Origin: Candidatus Kuenenia stuttgartensis
GTDB taxonomy: Bacteria; Planctomycetota; Planctomycetia; Pirellulales; UBA1268
Length of the DNA stretch: 10,734 bases
Direction: 5' to 3'
Assembly: GCA_945876515.1 (NCBI GenBank)
Contig: CAMCPF010000061.1
Span: forward strand, 1 to 10,734
The notes beneath the pieces are model-generated. The model was not told the origin of the DNA. It saw nothing but the letters and a program-made list of their open reading frames with translations, and made no database searches. Positions 1 to 6,750 of the stretch are shown piece after piece. The position numbers and the translations under genes were made by a program. Position 1 is the first letter of the stretch. Each line of letters begins with the position of its first letter.

Positions 1-117
1 CGCCATGGACAGACCTCAGGGCCGCGAAAGCGTGGATGCCGATCGCCGCGGAGTCTACCGCAGCAGGCCGCGGGTTGCATGGCCCCGCCCGGTGGCCCGG
101 ATCAACGCCCGAGTCGC
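1..117. other. Short non-coding edge downstream of the YTV gene
   Basis: These 117 bases follow the stop codon of the minus-strand YTV gene and run to the window edge. Plus-strand reading frames starting here continue antisense through the YTV gene and do not look like proteins. I see no hairpin followed by a T-run on the minus strand, so no intrinsic terminator can be supported. CCGCGG occurs twice around 42-73 but forms no convincing structure. Confidence 0.4.
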
Positions 118-1728
118 TCAGGTCGTCTGGCCCGAGTGCAGCGACCGCAGGATCGGCCGGCCACTCGTGCCGGGCGCCGGCACGTCACGCTGGTCGTGAG
201 CGGGCGGCGCCGGCTCCACGCTCGGCCCGATGGGCGCGACGGTGGGCTCGGCGGCCTCGGTGCGGGGTGATGGCGACGGAATCGCCTCAGCCGCTGCCGC
301 AGCCCCGGCAGGCCGCTCGGCCCGCACGGCACCGCCAGGCGTGGAGGACGGATCGACGTGCGGCAGGCTCGAGGCGCCCCAGCCGCTCTCGGTCTGGGCG
401 GCCGCATCGGAGGGCCGATCGCTGAAGGTCTTCACCGGACCGGTCGCGGCCTGCTGCGCGAGCGCCGGCGCCGCGGCGGGCCGGGCGGCGGCAGCAGGTG
501 CCGGCGCGGCAGGCAGCGGATTGCCACACGGGTCAAGCGGCACCTTCGTCACGACCGTCCGCGGCATCCGCACCGTGTAGGTGTAGGGCGTCTTCTTCTC
601 GACGACCCGCGGCACCTGCACCGTCCGCTCCTCGGCCACGTACTTCATCACCTGCACCTGAACGGGCTCGACCCGCTCCTCGGTGACGACCTTCATCACC
701 TGCACGGGCACCTGCCTGACCTGCTCCTCGGGCACCATTCGGCAAACCTGCACCGGCACCTTGTTGTCGACCCGCTCGACCACCTTGCGGACGGTCTGGA
801 CGGGCACCTGGCGGACGGCCGTCTCGGCGACCATCTTCATGGTCTGCACGGGTACCTGCTGGACCACCTGTTCGTCCACGTAGCGGACGGTCTGCACGGG
901 CACCTTCTGCGTGACCACGCGATTGACCATGGTTGTCTGCGGCACCTGCACCGGCGTGTAGACCGGCTGAATGGTTCGATTGACCTGGTTCACGACCGTG
1001 CCCGGCGTCATCGTCCAGGCGTAGCCACCCCGCTGCCAGACGGCCAGGCCGGTGAACGGATCGACCGCCCAGCCGCTCGGCGCCCAGCCGAGGGCCGTCG
1101 TGCCGGGCGTAACGACCGGGGTCACGGTGTCCACCGCCTGGCTGCCGACGGAGTAGGCCGTGTGCATGGTGGTCACGGGCTCGGCGACGGTGAAGCTCTG
1201 CTCCCGCTCGCTCGTCTCGTAGACCGGCCGCCGCACTGTCTGCACCTGCTGCTGCATCACCGTCTCGTACACCGGCTTCATGACGGTGTACTGCTCCTCG
1301 CGGGTGCTCGTCTCGACGACGTCGCGGGTCACGTCGTAGCTGCGGTCCTCGACCACGGTCTCCCAGACCGGCTTCATGACCGTCTGCCGCTCCTCGCGGG
1401 TCTGGGTCTCCCAGACCGGCCGTTGCACGGTGTAACGCCGCTCCTGGGTCTGCGTCTCCCAGACCGGCTTTTGCACGGTGTAGGACTGGGTGTCGAAGAC
1501 GGTCTCTTGCTCGACGCGATAGGCGGTCACCTGCCGCTCGTCGTAGACGGTCTGGTAGTCGAGGCGGTAGGTCTGCGTGGCGACCGGCGCCGCGGCGGCA
1601 ACGGGAGTGCCGCAGCCACACTGGCCGTGGGCGGCGAACGGGACACTGGCCGAAACCACGGCCAGGGCGAGCGTGCCGGCGGACAGCCGGGATCCGGTGA
1701 ACGGGCGGGAACTCGTCGAGCGGGTCAT
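118..1728 (-). CDS. Secreted YTV-repeat surface protein
   Basis: This encodes a 536-residue exported protein of the planctomycete YTV-repeat type, probably part of the cell surface or wall; the molecular role of the family is not known to me. Residues 1-36 look like a Sec signal peptide: Arg-rich start, hydrophobic stretch around 15-33, and a plausible cleavage after AHG ahead of QCGCG. Two repeat arrays follow. Residues 54-182 carry Y-T-V-x-[KR]-P-V-[WY]-E-T units, and residues 276-387 carry VPVQ units, both with an exact 16-residue period. Between them lies a Trp-rich segment (about 210-240), and the tail from about 400 is Pro/Ala-rich low complexity. The frame stays open upstream to 1842, but ATG 1728 is preferred because AGGAG lies 7 bases upstream and the signal peptide begins there. 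A long plus-strand frame over it is a GC/repeat shadow. Family call is confident, function is not. Confidence 0.9.
   Translation of the reverse strand: MTRSTSSRPFTGSRLSAGTLALAVVSASVPFAAHGQCGCGTPVAAAAPVATQTYRLDYQTVYDERQVTAYRVEQETVFDTQSYTVQKPVWETQTQERRYTVQRPVWETQTREERQTVMKPVWETVVEDRSYDVTRDVVETSTREEQYTVMKPVYETVMQQQVQTVRRPVYETSEREQSFTVAEPVTTMHTAYSVGSQAVDTVTPVVTPGTTALGWAPSGWAVDPFTGLAVWQRGGYAWTMTPGTVVNQVNRTIQPVYTPVQVPQTTMVNRVVTQKVPVQTVRYVDEQVVQQVPVQTMKMVAETAVRQVPVQTVRKVVERVDNKVPVQVCRMVPEEQVRQVPVQVMKVVTEERVEPVQVQVMKYVAEERTVQVPRVVEKKTPYTYTVRMPRTVVTKVPLDPCGNPLPAAPAPAAAARPAAAPALAQQAATGPVKTFSDRPSDAAAQTESGWGASSLPHVDPSSTPGGAVRAERPAGAAAAAEAIPSPSPRTEAAEPTVAPIGPSVEPAPPAHDQRDVPAPGTSGRPILRSLHSGQTT
568..903 (-). 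repeat. VPVQ-type repeat array, 48-bp period
   Basis: Within the YTV gene, the protein motif VPVQ or a close variant recurs at residues 276, 292, 308, 324, 340, 356 and 372, exactly every 16 residues (48 bp). Units have the form VPVQ-[TV]-x-[RK]-x-V-x-E with degenerate ends. Codons vary between units, so selection at the protein level rather than very recent duplication is inferred. Confidence 0.85.
1195..1482 (-). repeat. YTV-type repeat array, 48-bp period
   Basis: Six consecutive 16-residue units (protein residues 83-178) begin YTVQKPVWET, YTVQRPVWET, QTVMKPVWET, YDVTRDVVET, YTVMKPVYET and QTVRRPVYET. Two more diverged units precede them (residues 54-82, the second only 13 residues long). 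This is the diagnostic YTV repeat and the main reason for assigning the window to Planctomycetes. Confidence 0.88.
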
Positions 1729-1735
1729 CGATGGT

Positions 1736-1740
1736 CTCCT
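1736..1740 (-). promoter_or_regulatory. Shine-Dalgarno site fixing the YTV start
   Basis: AGGAG on the minus strand lies 7 bases before the ATG at 1728. No comparable site precedes the upstream in-frame ATG codons at 1809 and 1842, so the shorter protein with an N-terminal signal peptide is preferred. Confidence 0.75.
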
Positions 1741-1795
1741 GAGAGCGACCCTTGGAGGGTAATCCGACAGACGCAGCCCGCAAGCGGATGGTTGA

Positions 1796-1815
1796 GAAAA
1801 AATGGCCATTTTTTC
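1796..1815. promoter_or_regulatory. Perfect 20-bp palindrome, candidate operator
   Basis: GAAAAAATGGCCATTTTTTC is a perfect inverted repeat with no spacer, lying 68-87 bases upstream of the YTV start codon in a GC-rich background. Position and symmetry suggest a binding site for a dimeric regulator. It is not a convincing terminator because the hairpin would have essentially no loop. Half-site copies recur at 4796-4805 and, with one mismatch, at 4951-4960 in the only other sizeable intergenic region. The regulator is unknown; function is inferred from sequence alone. Confidence 0.5.
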
Positions 1816-1869
1816 GCGGCCAGATGGCCCCCGATCCGTCACGAGCCTTGCAACCGGTCCATCTTACGA

Positions 1870-1885
1870 GCGGGGGAAAACCCGC
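1870..1885. other. Small GC hairpin in the DUF1854-YTV gap
   Basis: GCGGG and CCCGC can pair around a GGAAAA loop, giving a 5-bp stem. On the minus strand it lies between the DUF1854 stop and the YTV gene, but no T-run follows, so it is at best a weak or factor-dependent 3'-end structure. The sequence TAAGAT follows on the minus strand (1866-1861) and resembles a -10 element, but I see no matching -35. Confidence 0.25.
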
Positions 1886-1955
1886 CCGTGAAGCTGGGAG
1901 GGATCGGCCGGTTGGGCCGCCGCGGGCTCACGTCCGCCGTGCCGCACCGCCGGAA

Positions 1956-2435
1956 TCAGAGCGCCCGCTCGAGCAGCCTTTGGCTCCGCGGATCCAAGGC
2001 CCCGGCCGGCGGGATGCGATAGCGGATCCCGTCGGTGTCGGTGAGGATCACGCCGCCGTTGGGCTGGCGGGACACGTCGTCGGGATGGGCGACGCTGAAG
2101 CGATGCGGACCTCGATCAGTGACCACGCTCCATTCCGTCGGCCGTCCCTCCTTGATCGACACGATCCGCTCGACCCGCGGCATGAACTCCCGCTCTGCGA
2201 GGATGGCCTCGAGGATCGCGGCGAGCGACGGGTCGCAGGCGGCGAGCGCATCGATCCAGACGAGTTCGACGCCACCGGCCGTGAGCACCGCCACGCCCCC
2301 CTCCGGCGCCGAGAACGGGAAGCCGCGACGCACGTCCACGTCGGGGTGCCGAGCGCCATCGGCTGCGACGAAATCGAGCCCCCCGTCGGGCCGCCGATCG
2401 AGCCGCCAGCCGGCGGCGACCTGACCCGTGTTCAT
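1956..2435 (-). CDS. DUF1854 family protein, partner of the ABC transporter
   Basis: A 159-residue protein matching the DUF1854 pattern as I know it over nearly its full length. Visible hallmarks are the RRGFPFSAPEGG segment (36-47), VELVWIDAL (56-64), REFMPRVERIVSI (82-94), EWSVVTDRGPHRF (101-113), the D-x-D-G-IRYRI block (133-141) and a terminal ALDPRSQRLLE stretch. No membrane segment or signal peptide is seen, so it is probably cytoplasmic. Its ATG overlaps the TGA of the ABC gene as ATGA, and GAGGAG lies 8 bases upstream, so translation is coupled. The biochemical role of DUF1854 is unknown. From memory, the family is annotated as cyanophycin-metabolism-associated when paired with an ABC transporter, which suggests it is an accessory subunit or regulator of that transporter. 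Confidence 0.88.
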   Translation of the reverse strand: MNTGQVAAGWRLDRRPDGGLDFVAADGARHPDVDVRRGFPFSAPEGGVAVLTAGGVELVWIDALAACDPSLAAILEAILAEREFMPRVERIVSIKEGRPTEWSVVTDRGPHRFSVAHPDDVSRQPNGGVILTDTDGIRYRIPPAGALDPRSQRLLERAL

Positions 2436-4711
2436 ACCACGATCTCCTCGGCAGCCTCGGCGGCGGCTTTCTGCTGGGCGCGATGCAACCGCGCGTAGAC
2501 ACCGTCAATCGCCAGGAGCTCGTCGTGTGTGCCAACCTCGACGATCCGACCGTGCTCGAGCACGACGATCCGATCGGCCCGCCTCAGGGTCGAAAGCCGG
2601 TGGGCGATCGCGATCGTGGTCCGGCCTGTCACCAGCCGGTCGACCGCCGCCTGGATGACCGCCTCGGTCTCGGGATCCACCGCGGAGGTGGCCTCGTCGA
2701 GGATCAGGATCCTGGGATCGACCAGGAGCGCCCGGGCGATCGAAATCCGCTGCCGCTCGCCGCCGGAGAGCGCACTGCCCCGCTCGCCCACTTTCGAGTC
2801 GTAGGCCGCGGGAAGCCGGAGGATGAACTCGTGCGCCCCGGCCGCCCGGGCCGCCGCCACGATCTCCTCCTGCGAGGCGTCGGGTCGCCCGTAGGCGATG
2901 TTCTCGGCGACCGTGCCGAAGAACAGGAACGGCTCCTGGAGCACGACGCCCAGGTTGGCCCGGTAGGCCGAAATCGAGAGGCTCCGCAGGTCGATACCGT
3001 CGACCCTGATCGCCCCCGCCGACGGATCGTGGAACCGGCAGACGAGGTTCGCGAGTGTGGACTTGCCCGACCCGCTCGCCCCCACCAGCCCGATCATCTC
3101 ACCCGGCTCGATCACCAGGTCGATGCCGTGAAGCACCTCGCGGGCCCCGTAGCGGAACCGGACGCCGTCGATTTCGATCCGACCACGGAGCCGGCCCGGG
3201 TCGACCGGCCGAGCCGGCTCGGCGACCGTCGGCACGCAGTCGAGGATCTCGAAGATCCGCTCGGCGCTGGCCGCGGCCCGCTGCGTGGCGGGCACCATCC
3301 GCACCATCGACTCGAGCCGGCCGTAGAACCGGGCGATGTAGGCCAGGAACGCCGTCAGCGCGCCAACCGTGAGCGATTCGCCGAACACGAGCCAGGCTCC
3401 CGCGGCCCAGACCACGAGCAGCCCCAGTTCGTTGGCGAGGCTGACGAGCGGGCCGAAGAACGACCAGATCACGTTGACCCGGTCGTTGGCGACGAGCACG
3501 CCCTGGTTGGCGACCTCGAACCGACGGCTCTCCCGCGCCTCCTGGGCGAACGCCTTGACCACCCTTGCTCCCGGAATCGCGTCGGCCAGCAGGCTCGTCA
3601 TGTCGGCCCAGGCGGTGCCCGCTCGCGTGAAACCCCGCCGCATCCGCTCCCGCACGGCGTTCACCAGCCAGACCACGAACGGAAACGGCACCAGCGTCAC
3701 CAAGGCCAGTTTGGGGCTGATCCAGACCAGCACCACCCCGGTCAGGAGCACGAGCAGCACGTTGGACGAAAAGTCGATCAGGTGCAACGAGAGGTAGTTA
3801 TTGATCCGGTCGGTGTCGCTGCTGACCCGCGAAATCAGGTCGCCGGTGCGGCGGGTGGCGAAGAAGTCGAGCGACAGGCTCTGCATGTGGGCATAGGTGC
3901 GGCTGCGGAGGTCGGCGGCGATCCGCTCGCTGACCCAGGCGAGCGTCCAGGCCCGGGCCCAGGCCAGCAGCCAGGAGACGATGGCCGCCGCGGCCAGAAG
4001 GCCGAGATACCACCGCACGAGCTGAAAGGGGACGTCCTGACCCGCCTGCCGCGGGATCAGCACGTTGTCCACCAGCGGCATCGTCACGTACGGGGGCACG
4101 AGTGCCATCGCGGTGCTGGCAAGCGAGAGCAAGCAGCCGAGGATCGCGACCCCGGCATGCGCCCGCGAGAACCCAAGCACCCGGATCAGGGGCCGCCACG
4201 AGCCGCGATCTCCGCCGGCATCCTCGTCGTCGAGCCACCGCGAGGGCGGGGCTGGCGAGTCTGCGGTGGCGGTTTCGTCGCCCGGCGGACGCGGCTCCGT
4301 TCGCGCCTCCCAGGCCTCCACGAGCGACTGGACGGCCGCCGCCCTGGCCGCCGTGAACTGCCAGGCCACCTCGGGGCGGCCAGCCCGCACAAGCTCCAGC
4401 CTGCCGAAGGAGACTCGCATCCGCACGGCGAGTTCGCAGGCATCGTCGAGCGGCCAGACCTGCGGCGACCTGCCGATGTCACCCGTCGCCGGATCGTCGG
4501 CCAGCAGCCGCCTGTCTGTCAGCAGGATTCGTCCCGACGTGAATCGGCCGGCGGAGTCGAGGTCAAAGCGACAGCTTGCCAGCACCCCGTCACCAGCCGG
4601 CACAAGCGCTCCCCAGCCGGGCGGCAGGCTGCCCGAAGCCACGGACGCGGCCGCCCCCTCCGGACGGACGGCCGGCTCGGAGGTCGCACCGACGGAAGGG
4701 GGTGATGTCAT
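2432..4711 (-). CDS. ABC exporter-type half-transporter with N-terminal extra domain
   Basis: A 759-residue fused permease-ATPase of the type IV (MsbA/BmrA-like) fold, expected to act as a dimer in the inner membrane. Residues about 30-138 form a soluble, beta-rich segment with a PH/GRAM-like look (SGRILLTDRRLL, LELVRAG, WQFTAARAAA), then an acidic Pro-rich linker to about 170. The transmembrane domain spans about 175-475. The nucleotide-binding domain has all motifs: Walker A GASGSGKST (544-552), Q-loop Q592, signature LSGGE (648-652), Walker B ILILDE (668-673), D-loop SAVD (676-679) and H-loop H704, so it should hydrolyse ATP. The ATG at 4711 has no clear ribosome-binding site; GTG codon 24 is an alternative start. 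It is coupled to the DUF1854 gene and divergent from the ATP-grasp operon. Substrate is unknown; a peptide-like product or precursor of that operon is an inference. Confidence 0.92.
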   Translation of the reverse strand: MTSPPSVGATSEPAVRPEGAAASVASGSLPPGWGALVPAGDGVLASCRFDLDSAGRFTSGRILLTDRRLLADDPATGDIGRSPQVWPLDDACELAVRMRVSFGRLELVRAGRPEVAWQFTAARAAAVQSLVEAWEARTEPRPPGDETATADSPAPPSRWLDDEDAGGDRGSWRPLIRVLGFSRAHAGVAILGCLLSLASTAMALVPPYVTMPLVDNVLIPRQAGQDVPFQLVRWYLGLLAAAAIVSWLLAWARAWTLAWVSERIAADLRSRTYAHMQSLSLDFFATRRTGDLISRVSSDTDRINNYLSLHLIDFSSNVLLVLLTGVVLVWISPKLALVTLVPFPFVVWLVNAVRERMRRGFTRAGTAWADMTSLLADAIPGARVVKAFAQEARESRRFEVANQGVLVANDRVNVIWSFFGPLVSLANELGLLVVWAAGAWLVFGESLTVGALTAFLAYIARFYGRLESMVRMVPATQRAAASAERIFEILDCVPTVAEPARPVDPGRLRGRIEIDGVRFRYGAREVLHGIDLVIEPGEMIGLVGASGSGKSTLANLVCRFHDPSAGAIRVDGIDLRSLSISAYRANLGVVLQEPFLFFGTVAENIAYGRPDASQEEIVAAARAAGAHEFILRLPAAYDSKVGERGSALSGGERQRISIARALLVDPRILILDEATSAVDPETEAVIQAAVDRLVTGRTTIAIAHRLSTLRRADRIVVLEHGRIVEVGTHDELLAIDGVYARLHRAQQKAAAEAAEEIVV

Positions 4712-4795
4712 CGGTTGGAGCGGAAAACCGGCCCTGCCAGCAGCAAAGACCGCCCCGACTGAGCGGCATGTTGCGAGGCGTCCTCAGCTTTTCTA

Positions 4796-4805
4796 CCATT
4801 TTTTC
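4796..4805 (-). promoter_or_regulatory. Half-site of the AT-rich palindrome motif
   Basis: The minus strand reads GAAAAAATGG, identical to one arm of the 1796-1815 palindrome. It is followed on the same strand by TAGAAAAGC rather than the mirror arm, so only a half-site or a partial direct repeat is present. It sits 85-94 bases upstream of the ABC start codon, about as far as the palindrome lies from the YTV start. Possible shared regulation is an inference. Confidence 0.35.
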
Positions 4806-4810
4806 AGGGT

Positions 4811-4849
4811 GTTTTGTCCGGTGGGCCTGGGTACCCACCCACCCAAAAC
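4811..4849. promoter_or_regulatory. Imperfect inverted repeat around TGGGTACCCA
   Basis: The left arm GTTTTG, GGTGGG and TGGGT pairs with the right arm ACCCA, CCCACC and CAAAAC, giving 17 pairings interrupted by a 3-base and a 2-base bulge on the left. The core TGGGTACCCA (4828-4837) is a perfect palindrome. Its place in the divergent promoter region favours an operator over a terminator. No regulator gene is present in the window. Confidence 0.4.
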
Positions 4850-4950
4850 ATTCCGCTCTTGCGGTTCCTGCACGGCACCGCGGCGGCGTGTAAGATTGCA
4901 AAAATGTTGGTGGAGGTCATCGTTCCGACCGCCGACGTTCCTTCGGATTG

Positions 4951-4960
4951 TCATTTTTTC
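4951..4960 (-). promoter_or_regulatory. Second half-site-like AT-rich motif
   Basis: The minus strand reads GAAAAAATGA, one mismatch from the GAAAAAATGG arm seen at 1796-1815 and 4796-4805. It is followed on the plus strand by ATGA, making a short TCAT...ATGA inverted repeat. In this GC-rich background a third copy within intergenic DNA is notable, but function is unproven. Confidence 0.3.
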
Positions 4961-4978
4961 ATGACCACGTGCTTGGCT

Positions 4979-5019
4979 CCGGCCTTGCATGCCGGCTTTG
5001 CCCGGGCGCCTTCTGCGCC
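4979..5019 (+). other. Two adjacent hairpins in the operon leader
   Basis: CCGGC (4979-4983) can pair with GCCGG (4991-4995) around a 7-base loop, and GGCGC (5005-5009) with GCGCC (5015-5019) around CTTCT. Both lie about 260-300 bases before the first ligase start. They could be part of a structured 5' leader, but stems of this length arise easily in GC-rich DNA. No known riboswitch class is recognised. Confidence 0.2.
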
Positions 5020-5269
5020 AGGATGTTTCTTGGTTGCGTGGCACGCGACGTGCATGTCGTGTCCGATGTCTTCGCTGTCTCTTGTTCGTCCCAGCCTTCC
5101 CCTTCCCGCCCCCCCCGTCGCGGACTTTTCTCCGCTGGAAATGTGAGCGTCGAGGCCGATGAGCCCCGTCTGCCCCCTGGTCTCCTTCGGCGGTCTCCGC
5201 CGCGCATCGGGTCGATGCGACACCCCGCCCCGCCCGTCGTCGGTTTCCGTCAGGCTCGAGCGTCGCGCC

Positions 5270-5275
5270 GGAGGT
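5270..5275 (+). promoter_or_regulatory. Shine-Dalgarno site fixing GTG 5281
   Basis: GGAGGT lies 5 bases before the GTG at 5281. It decides against the longer in-frame start at 4948, whose extra 111 residues are low-complexity Arg/Pro/Cys-rich and show no domain signs. Confidence 0.8.
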
Positions 5276-5280
5276 GCCGC

Positions 5281-6720
5281 GTGACCAGGCTCGCCGCCAC
5301 GATCGAACGCTCGTTCGAGAACTTCGACCGCCACCCCGCCCTGCTCGACCGCGGCCTGGGATGTTATTCCCTCCGGATGCTCGACTGGCTGTCGGGCGAC
5401 TTCCTCCAGCCGCACATCAACGTGATGGCCATCACGCGCTACGGCAAGGAGCCGGCCCGGGTGGAGAACTCGTTCGACTTCTTCTTCTCTTCGGAGAAGA
5501 CGTCGCGGGTGCGGACCGATTCCAGCATGGAAGAGCTCCAGCCGTTCCTGGAGGAGAGTATCCGCCGGCTGCACGAGAACTTCCCCGAGTCGTACGTGCT
5601 CTGTTACCAGTCGTCGCGAGAACTCGAGCGACTGGCCCGGGAGTATCCCAGCATCCGGATCATGAACCCGGCCGCGGCGATCACCGAGATGCTCAACCGC
5701 AAGACCTGGGTCCGGCGGCAACTGAAGCAACTCGGCGTGCCGGTGATCCCTGGCTCCGAGGTCTTCCTCGACCCCCACCAGTTCGATGACCTGGCCCGGC
5801 GGTACGGCCTGCCGCTCGTGGTGAGCCTGGACCACTCCGCCGCGGGGTCCGGCGTGCACCTGGTCCACGACGCGGCTGATTTCCGGGCTTTGGCCGAGGT
5901 CCACCGCGGCGCTGCGGCCTCCGTGATGCGGTTCATCTCCGGCCGCAGCCTGAGCATGGCGGCCGTCCGGACGGAGGAGGCCGTGCTGCTCGGCGAGCCG
6001 TCGCTCCAGGTGATTGGCCAGCCCGGCCTCACCAACCTCAGCTTCGGCTGGTGCGGCAACGACTTTTCAGGATCGCACCTCCAGGAGCACGAGATCGAGC
6101 AGATGCGGTCGATCCAGACGCGGGTCGGAGAGTGGCTTGGCGACCTCTGCGTCGGCGGCCACTGCGGCTTCCGCGGCATCTTCGGGATCGACTTCATTTC
6201 CGACGGCCAGTCGATCTACTTCACAGAGGTCAATCCGCGGTTCCTCGGCACCACGGCACTGATGGCCGACCGCCAGCAGGAACTCGGGCGAATCCCGGTC
6301 AGCTTCCTGCACATGGTGCCGTTCCTGCGGGAGATCAACGTCGACGAGGAGTTCGTCGCCGAATACAACGCCGACACCCGGCCGCTCGACGTCTCGCAGC
6401 TTTGCCTCCACAACGTCGCCGGCGAAGATGTCGTGGTGCAGGCGGCCATCGAGCCGGGCCGGTATCGGTTCGACGGCGCCCACCTCGAGTTTCTCGGGCC
6501 GGCAGAGCGGCTCTCACAGACGGAGGCCTACGACGAGATCGTGGTCTCCGGCGAGATTCCGATGGAAGGCACGCACCTCTTGCGGCAGTCGGATGAGATC
6601 TGCAAGGTCTACTCCTATGAGCCGGTGCTCGGCCCCGACGGCCGCTCGCTCACGCCCCGAGCGAAGCAACTGGTGGCGGCGATCCAGGCGGGCTTCAGCC
6701 TCGCCCCGGTTCGGAGGTAG
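5281..6720 (+). CDS. ATP-grasp ligase, biotin-carboxylase-like, operon gene 1
   Basis: A 479-residue protein with an unpermuted ATP-grasp architecture, expected to join a carboxylate to an amine or similar nucleophile via an acyl-phosphate. An N-terminal pre-ATP-grasp domain (about 1-135) is followed by the NRKTWVRRQLKQLGVPVIPG entry motif (139-158), a Gly-rich ATP loop in SLDHSAAGSGV (182-192), FGIDF with the likely Mg ligand D304, and TEVNPRFLGTT (315-325) with the E-x-N metal motif. The C-terminal third (about 350-479) is an extra domain I do not recognise. The usual Lys before the Gly-rich loop appears to be Ser182, so nucleotide binding may be atypical. GTG 5281 is chosen for its strong Shine-Dalgarno site. 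It heads a four-gene plus-strand operon; its TAG is followed in frame by gene 2. Substrate is unknown. Confidence 0.85.
   Translation: MTRLAATIERSFENFDRHPALLDRGLGCYSLRMLDWLSGDFLQPHINVMAITRYGKEPARVENSFDFFFSSEKTSRVRTDSSMEELQPFLEESIRRLHENFPESYVLCYQSSRELERLAREYPSIRIMNPAAAITEMLNRKTWVRRQLKQLGVPVIPGSEVFLDPHQFDDLARRYGLPLVVSLDHSAAGSGVHLVHDAADFRALAEVHRGAAASVMRFISGRSLSMAAVRTEEAVLLGEPSLQVIGQPGLTNLSFGWCGNDFSGSHLQEHEIEQMRSIQTRVGEWLGDLCVGGHCGFRGIFGIDFISDGQSIYFTEVNPRFLGTTALMADRQQELGRIPVSFLHMVPFLREINVDEEFVAEYNADTRPLDVSQLCLHNVAGEDVVVQAAIEPGRYRFDGAHLEFLGPAERLSQTEAYDEIVVSGEIPMEGTHLLRQSDEICKVYSYEPVLGPDGRSLTPRAKQLVAAIQAGFSLAPVRR
6713..6718 (+). promoter_or_regulatory. Strong ribosome-binding site overlapping the gene 1 stop
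   Basis: GGAGGT shares its last base with the TAG stop of gene 1 and lies 8 bases before an ATC codon at 6727. The first standard start codon of gene 2, GTG 6751, is 32 bases away and has no usable site of its own. The natural target of this site is therefore the non-canonical ATC, or an ATG altered by mutation or sequencing error. Confidence 0.55.
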
Positions 6721-6750
6721 CGAGCCATCACCGCGTCCGCCGACCCCAGG

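Larger units (their letters stand above)
4712..5280. promoter_or_regulatory. 569-bp divergent intergenic regulatory region
   Basis: This region separates the minus-strand ABC gene from the plus-strand ATP-grasp operon and must hold promoters for both. It contains two GAAAAAATG-type half-sites (4796-4805, 4951-4960), an imperfect inverted repeat (4811-4849), a TAAGAT -10-like hexamer (4891-4896), two adjacent GC hairpins (4979-4995 and 5005-5019) and an eight-C run (5109-5116). No convincing -35 goes with the TAAGAT. Open frames through it (from 4814 and 4948) show no recognisable protein features, so I treat it as non-coding. Confidence 0.55.

Noticed and set aside
358..2022. 554-codon plus-strand open frame across the YTV gene
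   Set aside because: It is antisense to a clear secreted repeat protein. Its His/Leu/Asp/Gly-rich periodic sequence mirrors the repeats on the other strand and shows no independent domain or start signal.
2483..4705. 740-codon plus-strand open frame across the ABC transporter
   Set aside because: It is antisense to a complete ABC transporter with all catalytic motifs. The product is Arg/His/Pro/Asp-rich with no fold signs, as expected from GC-rich third codon positions.
1956..4711. DUF1854/ABC pair together with the MCE gene as one lipid transport system
   Set aside because: The ABC protein is a fused exporter-type half-transporter, not an MlaE/MlaF pair, and the MCE gene lies on the far side of the ligase operon in a separate convergent unit.
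5109..5116. Run of eight C as a phase-variable tract
   Set aside because: It lies in non-coding DNA about 165 bases before the gene start, where slippage would not change a reading frame. Runs of this length are expected in GC-rich DNA.
4961..5146. Cys-containing 61-codon ORF as a possible precursor peptide for the ligases (graspetide-like)
   Set aside because: It has no ribosome-binding site, no acidic/Ser-Thr core repeats and no leader-like motif, and the operon ligases look like small-molecule ligases rather than microviridin-type enzymes. It overlaps an AT-rich candidate regulatory motif. Not excluded, but unsupported.
4948..5280. N-terminal extension of ligase gene 1 starting at ATG 4948
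   Set aside because: The extra 111 residues look like translated non-coding DNA, whereas GTG 5281 has GGAGGT at ideal spacing and the recognisable protein begins there.
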